From: a virus
Length of the DNA: 26,297 bases
Virus record (IMG/VR): IMGVR_UViG_3300000525_000011
Span: 1-26,297 of that record
Strand: one strand, 5' to 3'
Under the pieces are notes generated by a model. It was not told where the DNA came from. It searched no databases and was given only the letters and a program-made list of their open reading frames with translations. Below are positions 15,101-23,874 of the stretch, piece by piece (the first letter of the stretch is position 1; each line of letters starts with the position of its first letter). A program made the translations under genes and the position numbers.

Positions 15101-15396
15101 GGATATATCAAATCTTCGGATTCTGTTTCTTGATCTAAAGATGATTTTGTAACATAATTTTGGTAGTAGAGGTGACGAATTGATTCATAAATCAAACGTC
15201 TATAATTACCATCTGTAGTTAAGTTATCGTTCTTAGGATCAAAAGGTCTATCATTTGTAATAGGGATATATTCTCCTATATAAGTTTGAATACCTTGGTC
15301 TTCATAAGAAGATGATAGAAAATCATATTGCTTATTAGCAACATAAGGAGTTGACTTTATGTCAGATGGGCTTAGTTTTTTGTATGCAAAACTCAT
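12103..15396 (-). CDS. Tail fibre/baseplate protein with SprB-like Ig repeats
   Basis: This 1097-residue protein has three parts. Residues 1-300 are an aromatic, Ser-rich structural region (GEYIPITNDRPF, YRRLIYESIRHLYYQNY, SFPYFESIEYNF), probably for docking to the baseplate. Residues about 360-695 contain four imperfect repeats of SprB type. The clearest run from C450 to C505 and from C530 to C599, with G-x-I after the first Cys, GG-x-x-P in the middle, a NL/NI-x-x-G-x-Y-x-V/L segment and D-x-x-x-C at the end. The C-terminal 400 residues are a beta-rich Ser/Gly/Asn domain ending in a more globular part with WLLTADVDNIGFFEAYSY. SprB repeats are known from secreted gliding adhesins of Bacteroidota. 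The gene overlaps the 577-residue fibre gene by 8 bases. A role in cell contact is inferred. Confidence 0.78.
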   Translation of the reverse strand: MSFAYKKLSPSDIKSTPYVANKQYDFLSSSYEDQGIQTYIGEYIPITNDRPFDPKNDNLTTDGNYRRLIYESIRHLYYQNYVTKSSLDQETESEDLIYPKNVGQFWHSSSYDNFLQNTMASSSFAQNYRSFPYFESIEYNFDNVSSSLYGTAIYFIENAAKIRVISIPKDLYGNGVQPTTFELSGSNFLIKDDGQGNLFDYKLLAGSYEGVNYLDSDSGYAGNSSLAVPVGNIFYNHGIAVITNVDYICFIEGNPVARNNYVELLNTQVNKTILTLEDDFDDCGFILTGSINTFESPNFNFPDYTISSSGDLIITPNITSVIPGDYRLNYNVKNNFNLNSNTGSVILKIAALPLTSSISSITPACYQNLSNQSSSVVFTVDRGLPPYSWSIDNINYNPINDLFQPVVSSSIFPSQSVTLYIKDRGDDIVTHSINTSFTPIDGKLWQNDVSFCGINDGYIIASASGDLPIIASLSASFDNNIELPNTMSNLETGNYTVYFKDTNNCVTTSQIEITKTTPITASYVLEHIDCFSKSTGQISLYQFDSISLEEREPELYLTGGAEPFNWEWTGPNGFITNSINIDNIPSGTYLLNIQDNDGCFYGFTFELTSSTPILYTSSIDYTSSAYTSSLIISNLLGGVPPYSITASTLLSNYFLEVTTSGNFSIPLIADELNGGACTVLLQDSFSCSSTTSSLEIFGRAWELTGSNCEDGTGSLTGKQVGQRKLNFYTNEKTGSEWVNILIRSGSESPIQLATSSSLTGSLIWNYNDTLYIDVYTGSNDNFYLRREFSGSNWGETGPSNITGSEITASAIILGNANIVQFDENLDVSLAFGPDYGIKSLHLTASKVNTENLATNINFKFNRQIPLSKIRDNFTASANLLSTTGSNGSGSNFIARSNEFIDIEYGNTGSFIGKNTLLFREEYGFGNIINTISGSNVKYTSGSILSGSVSASIFGGENAYYFTQRTDKVWLLTADVDNIGFFEAYSYTDKDQYSNDPVGIRTNTNYIHKEYKIFAGSQKMENDLMYIGIIHEDEYTTMPLPTGLGGGEIFNRKIELIKDVNRIYYLFISPIGSSNSQANLDNRAIAIGKYFIDNVIYG

Positions 15397-15399
15397 TCA

Positions 15400-16446
15400 T
15401 TAAAAATCTAATTTTACACGTACTAGTGCTTCTTTAGTAAAATCTTTTACTAAGGGTTTTGATAATTTAGCTACTGAAAGTAATTCATTTGAATCATTAT
15501 ATAAACCAATAGTTGTTACGAATGTTTGGGGATTGTTAATTAGACTTGAATATACAAATTCACCACTACCACTTATCATAGATGGGTTTGTTGAATAATT
15601 AAAATCAGAATTTCGTACTCTTACAAAAATATAATCAGAAGTTATTGTTTCTTCAGAATTAAGTGAAAAGGTTTGAGCTAGTTTAATTGATTCAAAAAGT
15701 GCACTATGGTTGGCTACTAAAGCTTCATTTGTTAAATCTCCATTTATTACTAATCCTGCACCTCCTAAAGAAGCAGATAATTGTAAAGCTTGTGGGTTTA
15801 ATAAAATTAGACCTACATCTGGGAGGAATTTACCATAAGAACCTGATGGTGTATATCCTGGTCTTACGGTTGAAGCTGAAACTGGAGTAGAGGTAGTTGC
15901 ACTACCATTTGTACCACTTACAATATCAAATACTCTACCAGCATCCGTATAGGTTAAAGTTGTTACATCTTTAGAATTGTCTGTAAGTTGTAAGCGAGAT
16001 ACTTCTGTACCATCAGAACCTGATATTGTTAGATTAAATGTTCCAGGGAATAGTTTTTCTTTATATCTTGCTCTATTAACATTTAATACAAAAACATCAT
16101 CTGAATTTGTATTCCCTACTCCAAAATTAAAATTTGTATTCTCATCTCCATTGATTAAAGTTCTAAACTGACCATATGTTACTCTGGTTGGAGAATTACC
16201 TGGGACTAGGTTGTTATATGGAGCAGACCCTGATCCTTCTACTTGACCATATGCAATTGAAAATTGTACTTCAGCATCTGATCTTAATGAACCCGTTTGA
16301 TATATATCCAAAAAAGTATTAAATGATGATGTTTGTGATGAGGTAAAGAATTGATTTAGGATGGGTGAACCACCTGACCATAAGGTAGAGGTAATTGAAT
16401 CAGCACTTACTATAAAATCGCTTGATTGTAAATTTATAAAGCTCAT
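15400..16446 (-). CDS. Tail/baseplate protein whose C-terminal domain is duplicated as a separate gene
   Basis: This 348-residue protein has an N-terminal region with an aromatic and Ser-rich start, then QFSIAYGQVEGSGSAPYN and GQFRTLING. The first of these is weakly reminiscent of the F-x-x-F/Y-G segment of T4 gp8-type wedge proteins, but the match is too weak to name it. The C-terminal 80 or so residues (about 267-348) contain NSDFNYSTNPS and TTIGLYNDSNELL. They match nearly the whole 99-residue protein encoded at 10066-10365, including ten identical residues in a row (GLYNDSNELL, residues 314-323). It lies between the 219-residue protein and the SprB-repeat protein. A structural baseplate or fibre-network role is inferred from position and from its beta-rich composition. 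Confidence 0.75.
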   Translation of the reverse strand: MSFINLQSSDFIVSADSITSTLWSGGSPILNQFFTSSQTSSFNTFLDIYQTGSLRSDAEVQFSIAYGQVEGSGSAPYNNLVPGNSPTRVTYGQFRTLINGDENTNFNFGVGNTNSDDVFVLNVNRARYKEKLFPGTFNLTISGSDGTEVSRLQLTDNSKDVTTLTYTDAGRVFDIVSGTNGSATTSTPVSASTVRPGYTPSGSYGKFLPDVGLILLNPQALQLSASLGGAGLVINGDLTNEALVANHSALFESIKLAQTFSLNSEETITSDYIFVRVRNSDFNYSTNPSMISGSGEFVYSSLINNPQTFVTTIGLYNDSNELLSVAKLSKPLVKDFTKEALVRVKLDF

Positions 16447-16457
16447 ATATTTTTATC

Positions 16458-17117
16458 TTATGATGTTACTTTAGTTATATTTAAAGGTATTGTTAATCTA
16501 GCTCCTGAATCTCTACCAGTAACTGTTAGAATTGTATTTAGTGTATTCGAGGTACCAAATAAAGTATTTATGGTTGTTGCTGTTAAATTTATTGTAGTTC
16601 CAATTATAGTACGAGATACATTTGTACCAATGGTGGATGATGAATTTAATTGAGTAGCATTTGGAGTAGTTACCCCTACACCTTCAAATTTAGATAAAGT
16701 TCTAGAATCTCCAATTGTAGCTACATACCCACTAGATTCAAATGTTGAATTTGTACCTAAGTAATTTAATGTTTGGGGTGTAATTGATAGTGAAGCACCT
16801 TGTTTTAAAGTAATAACTGTATATCCTAATTCTAAAACCGGAAGTTTTGCTGTACCTCTTGGTAAGGTAAGTAATTTATACTTCATAGTTTGAGTTTCAT
16901 CAGGAAATGCTTCTAGTATAGGCATATTTTCAATAGCCTCTCCATAAAATGCTGAACCTGATGGGTGGGTGGGGTTATACAATGTGTAATCAATTTCATC
17001 ATCTGCTAATGAAAATTGTGTAATTCTGAAAGAGCCATCGTTTCTAGCTAATAACTCACGTCCTTTTTTAGTGAGGATTGCATCAACTGTAACTGTGGTA
17101 TTATTTAAGTATCCCAT
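16458..17117 (-). CDS. Conserved marine T4-like phage tail/baseplate protein
   Basis: This 219-residue protein begins with a very conserved-looking N-terminus: MGYLNNTTVTVDAILTKKGR, then ELLARNDGSF, an ADDEIDYTLYN segment and an acidic ENMPILEAFPDETQ-MKYKL segment. I recognise this N-terminal type from structural proteins of marine T4-like phages, but I do not know an established function. The C-terminal half is a Thr/Asn-rich beta domain (INLTATTINTLFGTSN, then a GRDSGARLTIPLNI strand), like an adhesin or fibre tip. A 40-base gap precedes it and holds two overlapping TATTTATA sequences on the coding strand, so it may have its own promoter. It is followed by the 348-residue tail protein. Confidence 0.75.
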   Translation of the reverse strand: MGYLNNTTVTVDAILTKKGRELLARNDGSFRITQFSLADDEIDYTLYNPTHPSGSAFYGEAIENMPILEAFPDETQTMKYKLLTLPRGTAKLPVLELGYTVITLKQGASLSITPQTLNYLGTNSTFESSGYVATIGDSRTLSKFEGVGVTTPNATQLNSSSTIGTNVSRTIIGTTINLTATTINTLFGTSNTLNTILTVTGRDSGARLTIPLNITKVTS

Positions 17118-17134
17118 AATGTATTAATGTTGTA

Positions 17135-17148
17135 TATAAATATAAATA
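17135..17148 (-). promoter_or_regulatory. Two overlapping TATTTATA elements, candidate promoter
   Basis: Two copies of the coding-strand octamer TATTTATA overlap here, 17 and 23 bases upstream of the ATG at 17117, in the 40-base gap after the giant 1777-residue gene. This is the only promoter-like sequence I see inside the baseplate/fibre region. The orientation relative to the T4 late consensus is reversed, so confidence is low. Confidence 0.3.
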
Positions 17149-17157
17149 TTTTATTTT

Positions 17158-20100
17158 TTATGATATTAAATTTTGTGATTTAAGTTGTTTTACTATATTA
17201 CCTGCTCTTTCTTGTAAAGATTTTGGAACATCTGATGGAAGTACTATACCTGTTGAGGTTTGTCCTGGTTGTTTAGTAAAATCTAGTACAATGTTAGTTT
17301 CATCTAATGTTTTTCTTAGAATAATAAAATGTTTAATTTGTCTAGCATCCTCTGGATTATCAACACTTCCATAATCTATACAAGCCTTTGTTGGAATATC
17401 TCTATTAAATTCAATTGTTAAACGTCTAGTATTAGTAACTTCATCTCTATTTATAGTGTTAACAAGTTTTACTTGTCTTTCAAATTCTTTAGGGAAGGTT
17501 CCACTTGATGAATCATAAAATCTAAATAAATCTCCTTTTTCAATTCTAAATTCTTCATCTACTAATTGATACCCATCTTGAACTGATGAGGTTTGAATAA
17601 AATTTCCATACCAATAAGACATTGAAACAGAGGCTGTTATAATATTAAATGAACCTGTATTATTTCTTAAAAAGAAAGCATTTCCATTATTAGAATCACC
17701 CATATCTTCTATACTAGATGTTAAAGAAAGTATAGGATCTGAAGGGTAATAGTAAGTATAAGGAGGATCTAAGTATTTTGCAGCTTCTACTCCAATATTA
17801 ATTGAAGCATTGGTGATTTGGGGATTTAAATTGTTAGTTTTAAAGTAACCTCCCATAGCTGAAGTAGAGTTATCTAATAAAGCTTCAATAGAGTTAACAT
17901 TCTTGGGAAGTGTTACTGAATTTGATATATGGTAAGTTGCTTTTAGTAAAGCAAAATTCCCCAAATCTATAGATGATGATATTATGGGTGGAAATCCATT
18001 AAAGGGATTCCAAGTTATACTATCTATAGAAGTAGATTCGTTTTTAGAAATATTTAATTCTATTTCAACTTGCCCCTCAATGTTAATTACTAAATTATTA
18101 TCCCACCAAATTGTGGATTGGTTGACTGGAGTATTTCTAGTTAATGTTATAGCTGGATAGCCTCCTACTGATACATTATCACTCCCACTTTGCATTTTAA
18201 TATTACCTAAAGAAAAATTAGATATTTTAACAAATTCCCCTCCTAAACTTCCAGGTAATTCTCTTAAATCAGTGTTTGTAGTTGTGGTTAAAGAACCAGA
18301 TGTAAATTTGTATATTAAAACTTCACTCCCTGTAGGATTTTGTAAACAAGATAAATATTTGTACCCACCAGCATATATAGGTTTTAAACCATCTAAATAT
18401 TTTTGGTCTGAAAATAATTGGTTGTTGTCTAAAGATATATTTGCTTGCTTTTTTGAATTAAAAATATTCTGTATTTCAAATATATTTTCATTTTTACGAG
18501 TTAATTCAGTAACATTCGCTCTACCATCAATCAAATATTTTAAATACATATTCGAACGATCTGGGAGTAAAGATCCAGTCTCTACTATTTCTGAGAAGTA
18601 AGCAAATTTGATTGAATTTAAATCAATAGCAGCCGTTTTACCATAAGATTGATCACCTACAGTATAATCATTATATTTTTTGGATATAGTTTTACTTCCT
18701 AAATAACGTGGATTTATACTACGCAACAGTGTGTAATTACTATCTTGTATAGGGGCATCTAAGAAAGGAGTATCTAATTCAGATATATACCCAAAAGATC
18801 TACTTGTAACTAAATCTATGTTTACTGGGGTGATTATATTATAAGAATAATCAAGATCCATGTATTGGGTTGATTTTCTGGCCTCTGAAATATTGTTTAA
18901 TGTAGGGTTAAAAGGTAGAGATGAATATGATAATGAGGTACTATATTCAGTTTCTATACCAAAAAAACTTTTTTCAGTTACTATACTATTAGGTGGTTGA
19001 GTGTAAACTGTTACTTGGCTGCCACTATATTCTCCGGTAAATGCCTCTCTATTATCTGTAAAATTATATAGTACATAAGGGGTGGTTGAAATTTTTCCTG
19101 ACCCTGAATTGATTCTTATTTCACCTATATATTTAGTATTTAATGAAATTCCCATTGGAGTTGAACCTATAACATCAATCATTTTAATAGATCCGCTATA
19201 ATCTATGTATGTTAACGAGGGTTCAAATTTTTCTATTTTATTTCTTTCAAGCATGTGGGGTTTAATCACAAGACCTGTTCTTAAGGAAGTTTTTGCAGGT
19301 ACAAAATCTTTAATCATTTTAAACAACGAACTATCAAAATATGATATCAGTTTAACTATATCATAAACATTTTGTTGTTTAGTATATTTTTGAAAATAAA
19401 AATCTCTTAAATTATTTAATTTAGGGTAAGTAGTTAAGGATGCTAATTTAGGGTCACCTATATAAGAATCTATATTAAAAAACCCTAATTGATTTGTAAT
19501 ATCATTATTAATACTATCTTGAGGTGAAATTGCTATTTCAAGATTATCTAAATCTGTAGTATAACCATCTATTAAGGGTTGCTGGGTTGTAATATATGGT
19601 GATAAAATTGAACCAGATATAAGTGGGGAGTTTTGGATTCTAATTTTATTATCATTTTGACCATAAGATCCTATATCTGCGGATTGGATTAAGTCTACTC
19701 TAGCTTCACTTGTAAAACTTTCAGTTGAGAAATTGGTGATAATACCATAATTTATTGTAGATGAACCTGTTCCCAAAAATGAAGCAGTGGGTGCAAGCGA
19801 ACCTGTTGACATGGGGTGAACTGTAATTACTCTATTATCCCCATCAGATCCTGATATTATTGAGTAACCTCCCAGAGGTAATCTATACATTAAGTTATAA
19901 TATGAAGAAGTATTATCATTATCTACATAAGATGTTGGGTTAATAACATGCTGGTCAAAGGTAGATTGCGATAAGTTTGTAATCCAATATCTAAATTCTT
20001 GGAAATAACCATCAAATACAATCCCATCTTGAGTTATTATATTATTGCTATTAGCTCCTCCTAAATACCCATATAAATTAGAATTATTTGGTGAAAAGGT

Positions 20101-22491
20101 ATAATTATTCCATGATTGATTGTATGATGAAGAGTTTGCACCATTTATAAATAAACTTTGAGATGCTTGGTATTGTATGTATCGATCTTTGCTATTATCT
20201 AAGTTAGTATTTTTTACTAATAATTCATAGGTTTGGTTTGAACCCGTTTGATTTAGATTTAGACCCGCAACTCCTCTATTTAATTTTAAATTCCACCAAC
20301 TCTCATTAAAGAATGGTAAATATATAGGGGTTGTAGAAATATACCCTTCAGAACCCGAAAGGATAAATCTAAGTTCTCCATAATTATCATATTCAGTTCC
20401 TGGTTTTAGGGCATTAGAGGAAGAAGGATATAATAATTGGATACCAAATTGTGATGAAGATACACTATTATTTACTTGAAATAGTGATTGAGAAAAATTA
20501 TTGGTATTTGGGATACCCTTGGTTTTAAATCTAAATTCAATTGTGTCAGGTACTTGATCTTCAGCTAGTACTCCATTCCACCAACCCTCTATATTATTCC
20601 AATCTTGATCTATTTCCTCCCAATAATCAGGAACAATAGGCATTAATGTTGGTAACCAAGGGACTTGTACTACACTTTCACCCTTTGTATCTAAATTATA
20701 AACTAAATGTTCAAAATATTGATTTACTTCTCTTATGTTTTTTCTATTACCACCAAATTCATTTATTTTTAAAATAATATCGGATATACCAAAACAATTT
20801 AGTAGAGCTCTTAAACCACGATATGAACCCTTACTTTTAAGTAAATAAGGTAAGTTATTATAAATGCGCTTGTATACTTCTTTATTTACATCATCATAAG
20901 ATATAACTTCATTTGATGCTGATATGTAGTTTTCTACTCTTAAAGAACCTGTATCTGGTACGAGGGAACCTAAAGGTGATATTCCTAAAATAGAGGTGAA
21001 GATATCGGTATTTGTCCTGTTACTAGAATATAATTTAATTCCTAAAGAGCGGAGTGCATCAGCAACCATATCTTTAGATATACCATAATCTGGTCGGTTG
21101 TCTGCATCTTTTAAGTTAGTAAGGGCTTGAGAGTATGACCATATATAGTCAAAATGTTGACCAAGCATTGCTACTATTAATTCTAAATTTTGATTTTGAA
21201 AATCATTTTTTATATATAAAGGTAAAGTATTCCATATGTAATCTCTGTTTTCTGCATCATATAATGAGGCTGAAAGCGATTGACCACCGTAATAGCTACT
21301 ATCTTCATTAGCAGAACCAAACCATTCCATAGAGAATGGTGAGTTTACTGGTAGATTGTTATATGGGGGGAGGTCATTAGATTTGGGCCATGATTTTGAG
21401 CCAGAGTCGAAATATAAAAAATATTCATAATTATCGAACTTTTCAACTAAAGTATCGATGTTTTGTTGTATAGTAGATTTAGAAGAGCTTAAAAATGTAT
21501 CGTTTGTTAATTCATCAACTCCTTTCAGTTGATTTAAATCATTTTGATAATTTTGTATTAAATTTATTTTATATTTAAAATTTTCTAACCTTTCAACAGC
21601 AGATGAAAAATGGACAAAATTTTCATAATCTGTATGGTCTATGTTAATATTAACACTTGTTTCCTCAAGATATGATTTTACTTGTTGGTATGATGAAGTT
21701 TGGGAAGTTTCTAATAAATTAGATATATTCAAATAACTAGTTGGTATGTTTATCTGATTATTTAATTCAATATTTGTATTAGGACCTCTTAAAAAATTTT
21801 TAGTTTCTACTTCCTCGGATCTAAATTCAATGTCTATATTAAAGGAAATAGGTTCAGATACTTCTTCAACACAAAATAAAGTATCTTTTAAACTATATTG
21901 AGAAGGTAAAGGTTCATATAATTTAATATAAAGACTAGGTTCAGAAGTATTACTAGTGTCTAATAGAGTATTTACTGCTATTAAAGTTTGGTTATTACTA
22001 AAATTTAAAAGTATATCAGAATAAAAACTCTTACCTTGTTTTGAAGTTATATAATTAAAATATGATGTACCTAAAGCATCATATGATAAATCATTAGTAA
22101 CAATTTTAATTTCAGTTCTATCTTGGGATATCTCTTTTATAAAGAAACGTCTATCAATATTACTTAAAAATAAAGTTCTATAAAAGAAATAACCTACATT
22201 ATATTTTCCTAAATTAAACCCTGCTTGTTTTAAATGATCCTCAGGATCAAGATATAAAGTATTAAATAAATTAGTATCTTCCGAAGTAACTTGAGTTTTA
22301 TATCCCCTAAAATCATAATTAGAACTTAAAAGTTGGTTATTATTAGAAAATACATGATATTCAACAACATCTTGTTCAGCCCCAAAATCTCTATTTATTG
22401 AAAATTCATTTAATAATGAAGTATCCTTAATAGAATAATCTTGATTTATAAGATCAATAGGAGAATTATTTGTAATACTGGTTTGCTTCAT
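17158..22491 (-). CDS. Giant baseplate/tail protein with P2 gpI-like region and lectin-like domain
   Basis: At 1777 residues this is the largest gene. Around residues 410-590 is a region like P2-type tail protein I: an IWNTLPLYIKND segment, a helix with GQHFDYIWSYSQAL, then VYKRIYNNLPYLLKSKGSYR-GLRALLNCFGI. The last part matches the 'three helices, short linker, R-x-x-G-x-L' logic of gpI, which attaches fibres to the baseplate. Residues about 645-860 look like a LamG/concanavalin-like beta sandwich with a typical WWNLKLNR strand and an FDGYFQEFRYWI strand near its end. The rest is Ser/Asn/Thr-rich beta structure. By position it may take the place of T4 gp7, the wedge initiator (about 1030 residues), enlarged by extra binding domains. 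The start ATG has no Shine-Dalgarno sequence. The domain assignments are inferences from pattern. Confidence 0.8.
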   Translation of the reverse strand: MKQTSITNNSPIDLINQDYSIKDTSLLNEFSINRDFGAEQDVVEYHVFSNNNQLLSSNYDFRGYKTQVTSEDTNLFNTLYLDPEDHLKQAGFNLGKYNVGYFFYRTLFLSNIDRRFFIKEISQDRTEIKIVTNDLSYDALGTSYFNYITSKQGKSFYSDILLNFSNNQTLIAVNTLLDTSNTSEPSLYIKLYEPLPSQYSLKDTLFCVEEVSEPISFNIDIEFRSEEVETKNFLRGPNTNIELNNQINIPTSYLNISNLLETSQTSSYQQVKSYLEETSVNINIDHTDYENFVHFSSAVERLENFKYKINLIQNYQNDLNQLKGVDELTNDTFLSSSKSTIQQNIDTLVEKFDNYEYFLYFDSGSKSWPKSNDLPPYNNLPVNSPFSMEWFGSANEDSSYYGGQSLSASLYDAENRDYIWNTLPLYIKNDFQNQNLELIVAMLGQHFDYIWSYSQALTNLKDADNRPDYGISKDMVADALRSLGIKLYSSNRTNTDIFTSILGISPLGSLVPDTGSLRVENYISASNEVISYDDVNKEVYKRIYNNLPYLLKSKGSYRGLRALLNCFGISDIILKINEFGGNRKNIREVNQYFEHLVYNLDTKGESVVQVPWLPTLMPIVPDYWEEIDQDWNNIEGWWNGVLAEDQVPDTIEFRFKTKGIPNTNNFSQSLFQVNNSVSSSQFGIQLLYPSSSNALKPGTEYDNYGELRFILSGSEGYISTTPIYLPFFNESWWNLKLNRGVAGLNLNQTGSNQTYELLVKNTNLDNSKDRYIQYQASQSLFINGANSSSYNQSWNNYTFSPNNSNLYGYLGGANSNNIITQDGIVFDGYFQEFRYWITNLSQSTFDQHVINPTSYVDNDNTSSYYNLMYRLPLGGYSIISGSDGDNRVITVHPMSTGSLAPTASFLGTGSSTINYGIITNFSTESFTSEARVDLIQSADIGSYGQNDNKIRIQNSPLISGSILSPYITTQQPLIDGYTTDLDNLEIAISPQDSINNDITNQLGFFNIDSYIGDPKLASLTTYPKLNNLRDFYFQKYTKQQNVYDIVKLISYFDSSLFKMIKDFVPAKTSLRTGLVIKPHMLERNKIEKFEPSLTYIDYSGSIKMIDVIGSTPMGISLNTKYIGEIRINSGSGKISTTPYVLYNFTDNREAFTGEYSGSQVTVYTQPPNSIVTEKSFFGIETEYSTSLSYSSLPFNPTLNNISEARKSTQYMDLDYSYNIITPVNIDLVTSRSFGYISELDTPFLDAPIQDSNYTLLRSINPRYLGSKTISKKYNDYTVGDQSYGKTAAIDLNSIKFAYFSEIVETGSLLPDRSNMYLKYLIDGRANVTELTRKNENIFEIQNIFNSKKQANISLDNNQLFSDQKYLDGLKPIYAGGYKYLSCLQNPTGSEVLIYKFTSGSLTTTTNTDLRELPGSLGGEFVKISNFSLGNIKMQSGSDNVSVGGYPAITLTRNTPVNQSTIWWDNNLVINIEGQVEIELNISKNESTSIDSITWNPFNGFPPIISSSIDLGNFALLKATYHISNSVTLPKNVNSIEALLDNSTSAMGGYFKTNNLNPQITNASINIGVEAAKYLDPPYTYYYPSDPILSLTSSIEDMGDSNNGNAFFLRNNTGSFNIITASVSMSYWYGNFIQTSSVQDGYQLVDEEFRIEKGDLFRFYDSSSGTFPKEFERQVKLVNTINRDEVTNTRRLTIEFNRDIPTKACIDYGSVDNPEDARQIKHFIILRKTLDETNIVLDFTKQPGQTSTGIVLPSDVPKSLQERAGNIVKQLKSQNLIS

Positions 22492-22492
22492 G

Positions 22493-22840
22493 TTATATAT
22501 TTGTACTTAAATTAAGTATCTCTTGTTGGGATGAAAATAGTTGATTTCTTAGTTCATTTATTTCATCTAATAAGGCTTGGATTTCTCCTGATTGCCCCGT
22601 TACTCCTATAAAACTAGAACTTCGTTTAATTATTTCTTCGTGAGAGCCAAAATTACCTCTTTGGGGAATTTCAAAAAATAATCTATCATATTCAGTAAAA
22701 AATTCAGCTATAGTAATAGGTTCTTCTATAGTTAAAATTTGTTCAGGTTTAATTAATTGAGAAAATTCAATATCTATAACTTTGGGATATGTTACTTTCC
22801 CAAATACATTTTTATTTAATTTTACCTCTTGTATAGCCAT
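22493..22840 (-). CDS. Small baseplate-operon protein with C-terminal coiled coil
   Basis: This 115-residue protein is of unrecognised family. The N-terminal two thirds are mixed hydrophobic/charged, with KVIDIEFSQLIKPEQ and an aromatic segment EFFTEYDRLFFEIPQRG. Residues 78-113 form a likely coiled coil (EIQALLDEINELRNQLFSSQ and onward, leucines and isoleucines in heptad spacing), suggesting oligomerisation. The ATG shares one base with the previous stop, and the next gene begins one base after its stop, so it lies inside a coupled structural operon between the DNRLRE-like protein and the giant 1777-residue protein. A small assembly or linker protein of the baseplate is plausible; nothing in the sequence proves it. 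Confidence 0.72.
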   Translation of the reverse strand: MAIQEVKLNKNVFGKVTYPKVIDIEFSQLIKPEQILTIEEPITIAEFFTEYDRLFFEIPQRGNFGSHEEIIKRSSSFIGVTGQSGEIQALLDEINELRNQLFSSQQEILNLSTNI

Positions 22841-23868
22841 TATCTTACAACTTTAAAATAATTAGTTTTATCTTCAATTACTATGGTTTCTTCCCCTACT
22901 ATAGTCTTAACCATTACTTGGTAATATCTTTCAGGTTCTAACCCATCCATATAAACTGTAAAATAATTACTATTATTATCAGCAGAGATTTTAGTATATG
23001 AGGTATCAAAATCCACCACCATTTCTCCAGTTTTAATATCTTTTAATCCCCAATAAGAGGTTGGTGGTATTATTTTAGAATCTAAATATATGGAAGAGGT
23101 TTGGAATGACCTAATAGGGTATGTATCTCTTACTTTTAATTTAAATTTGTATATATTTGTATTTTCAAATTCAGATTTTATATTTGTTAACTTTAAAACA
23201 AAATCATTTGAGGTAATAGGAGCTATCGAGGAAGAATATATGGAATCATCCCATTTAAATTCTAGATGGGGTGGGTATATTGTGTGGGTATCCATGGAAA
23301 AATAGCTGGTTTCTATGGTTGTAGGTGATGATTCGATATTATTGTTGAGTTTTAAAATAAACCCGTTATTATCAATTGAGTTATCATCCCACATTTGGAC
23401 TACATTTGTAACATTAATTGAAATATCTTTGTTATTTGTGTATGTAAAATTTTGAGTATTAATAGATGATGTTAAAAAATCTCCCCCAGGATTATTCCAG
23501 GCTTCTGACCCTGATGTTGATCTAAAATTCCACGATACCCCATTAGTAGTTTTTGGAAAATCACTAATTTTTCCAGTACCCATACCCCAAGATTGAATTA
23601 ATGGAAAGGCTTCTATTGTGTAATCTAGGGGTAAATTACTAGCATTAGCTAGGTATAAATTTAGATTACTTTGGAATTGTGCACCAGATATTTGATTATT
23701 AATTACATCGCTTATATCAGTTGAGTTGAATTGAATTAATGCACGTTTAATATATGGAGTATCTCCATTATTAGAAATTTCTAATACTTCATCCCTACCT
23801 GTATTTTGTGAGGTGGAATTTGATAATATAAAAGCATCTTTTTCAGGAAATATTTTGTATATGGCCAT
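22840..23868 (-). CDS. Beta-sandwich baseplate/tail protein with DNRLRE-like domain
   Basis: This 342-residue protein has an N-terminal half resembling the DNRLRE type of beta-sandwich found in surface and carbohydrate-binding proteins. Features are KDAFILSN near the start, then a KRALIQFN strand at about residues 41-48, a run of alternating hydrophobic strands, and a W-rich segment with GVSWNFRS at about 108-115. That is the usual order of the fold (D-x-F/Y at the start, K-R-x-L-L-x-F, then V-x-W). The C-terminal part, from about residue 225, looks like one or two Ig/FN3-like domains. It sits between the gp6-like gene and a 115-residue protein; its stop overlaps the next start by one base. 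By position it may act as a wedge or peripheral baseplate protein. The domain name is a family-level judgement from pattern, not a search result. Confidence 0.6.
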   Translation of the reverse strand: MAIYKIFPEKDAFILSNSTSQNTGRDEVLEISNNGDTPYIKRALIQFNSTDISDVINNQISGAQFQSNLNLYLANASNLPLDYTIEAFPLIQSWGMGTGKISDFPKTTNGVSWNFRSTSGSEAWNNPGGDFLTSSINTQNFTYTNNKDISINVTNVVQMWDDNSIDNNGFILKLNNNIESSPTTIETSYFSMDTHTIYPPHLEFKWDDSIYSSSIAPITSNDFVLKLTNIKSEFENTNIYKFKLKVRDTYPIRSFQTSSIYLDSKIIPPTSYWGLKDIKTGEMVVDFDTSYTKISADNNSNYFTVYMDGLEPERYYQVMVKTIVGEETIVIEDKTNYFKVVR

Positions 23869-23874
23869 TGTTTG

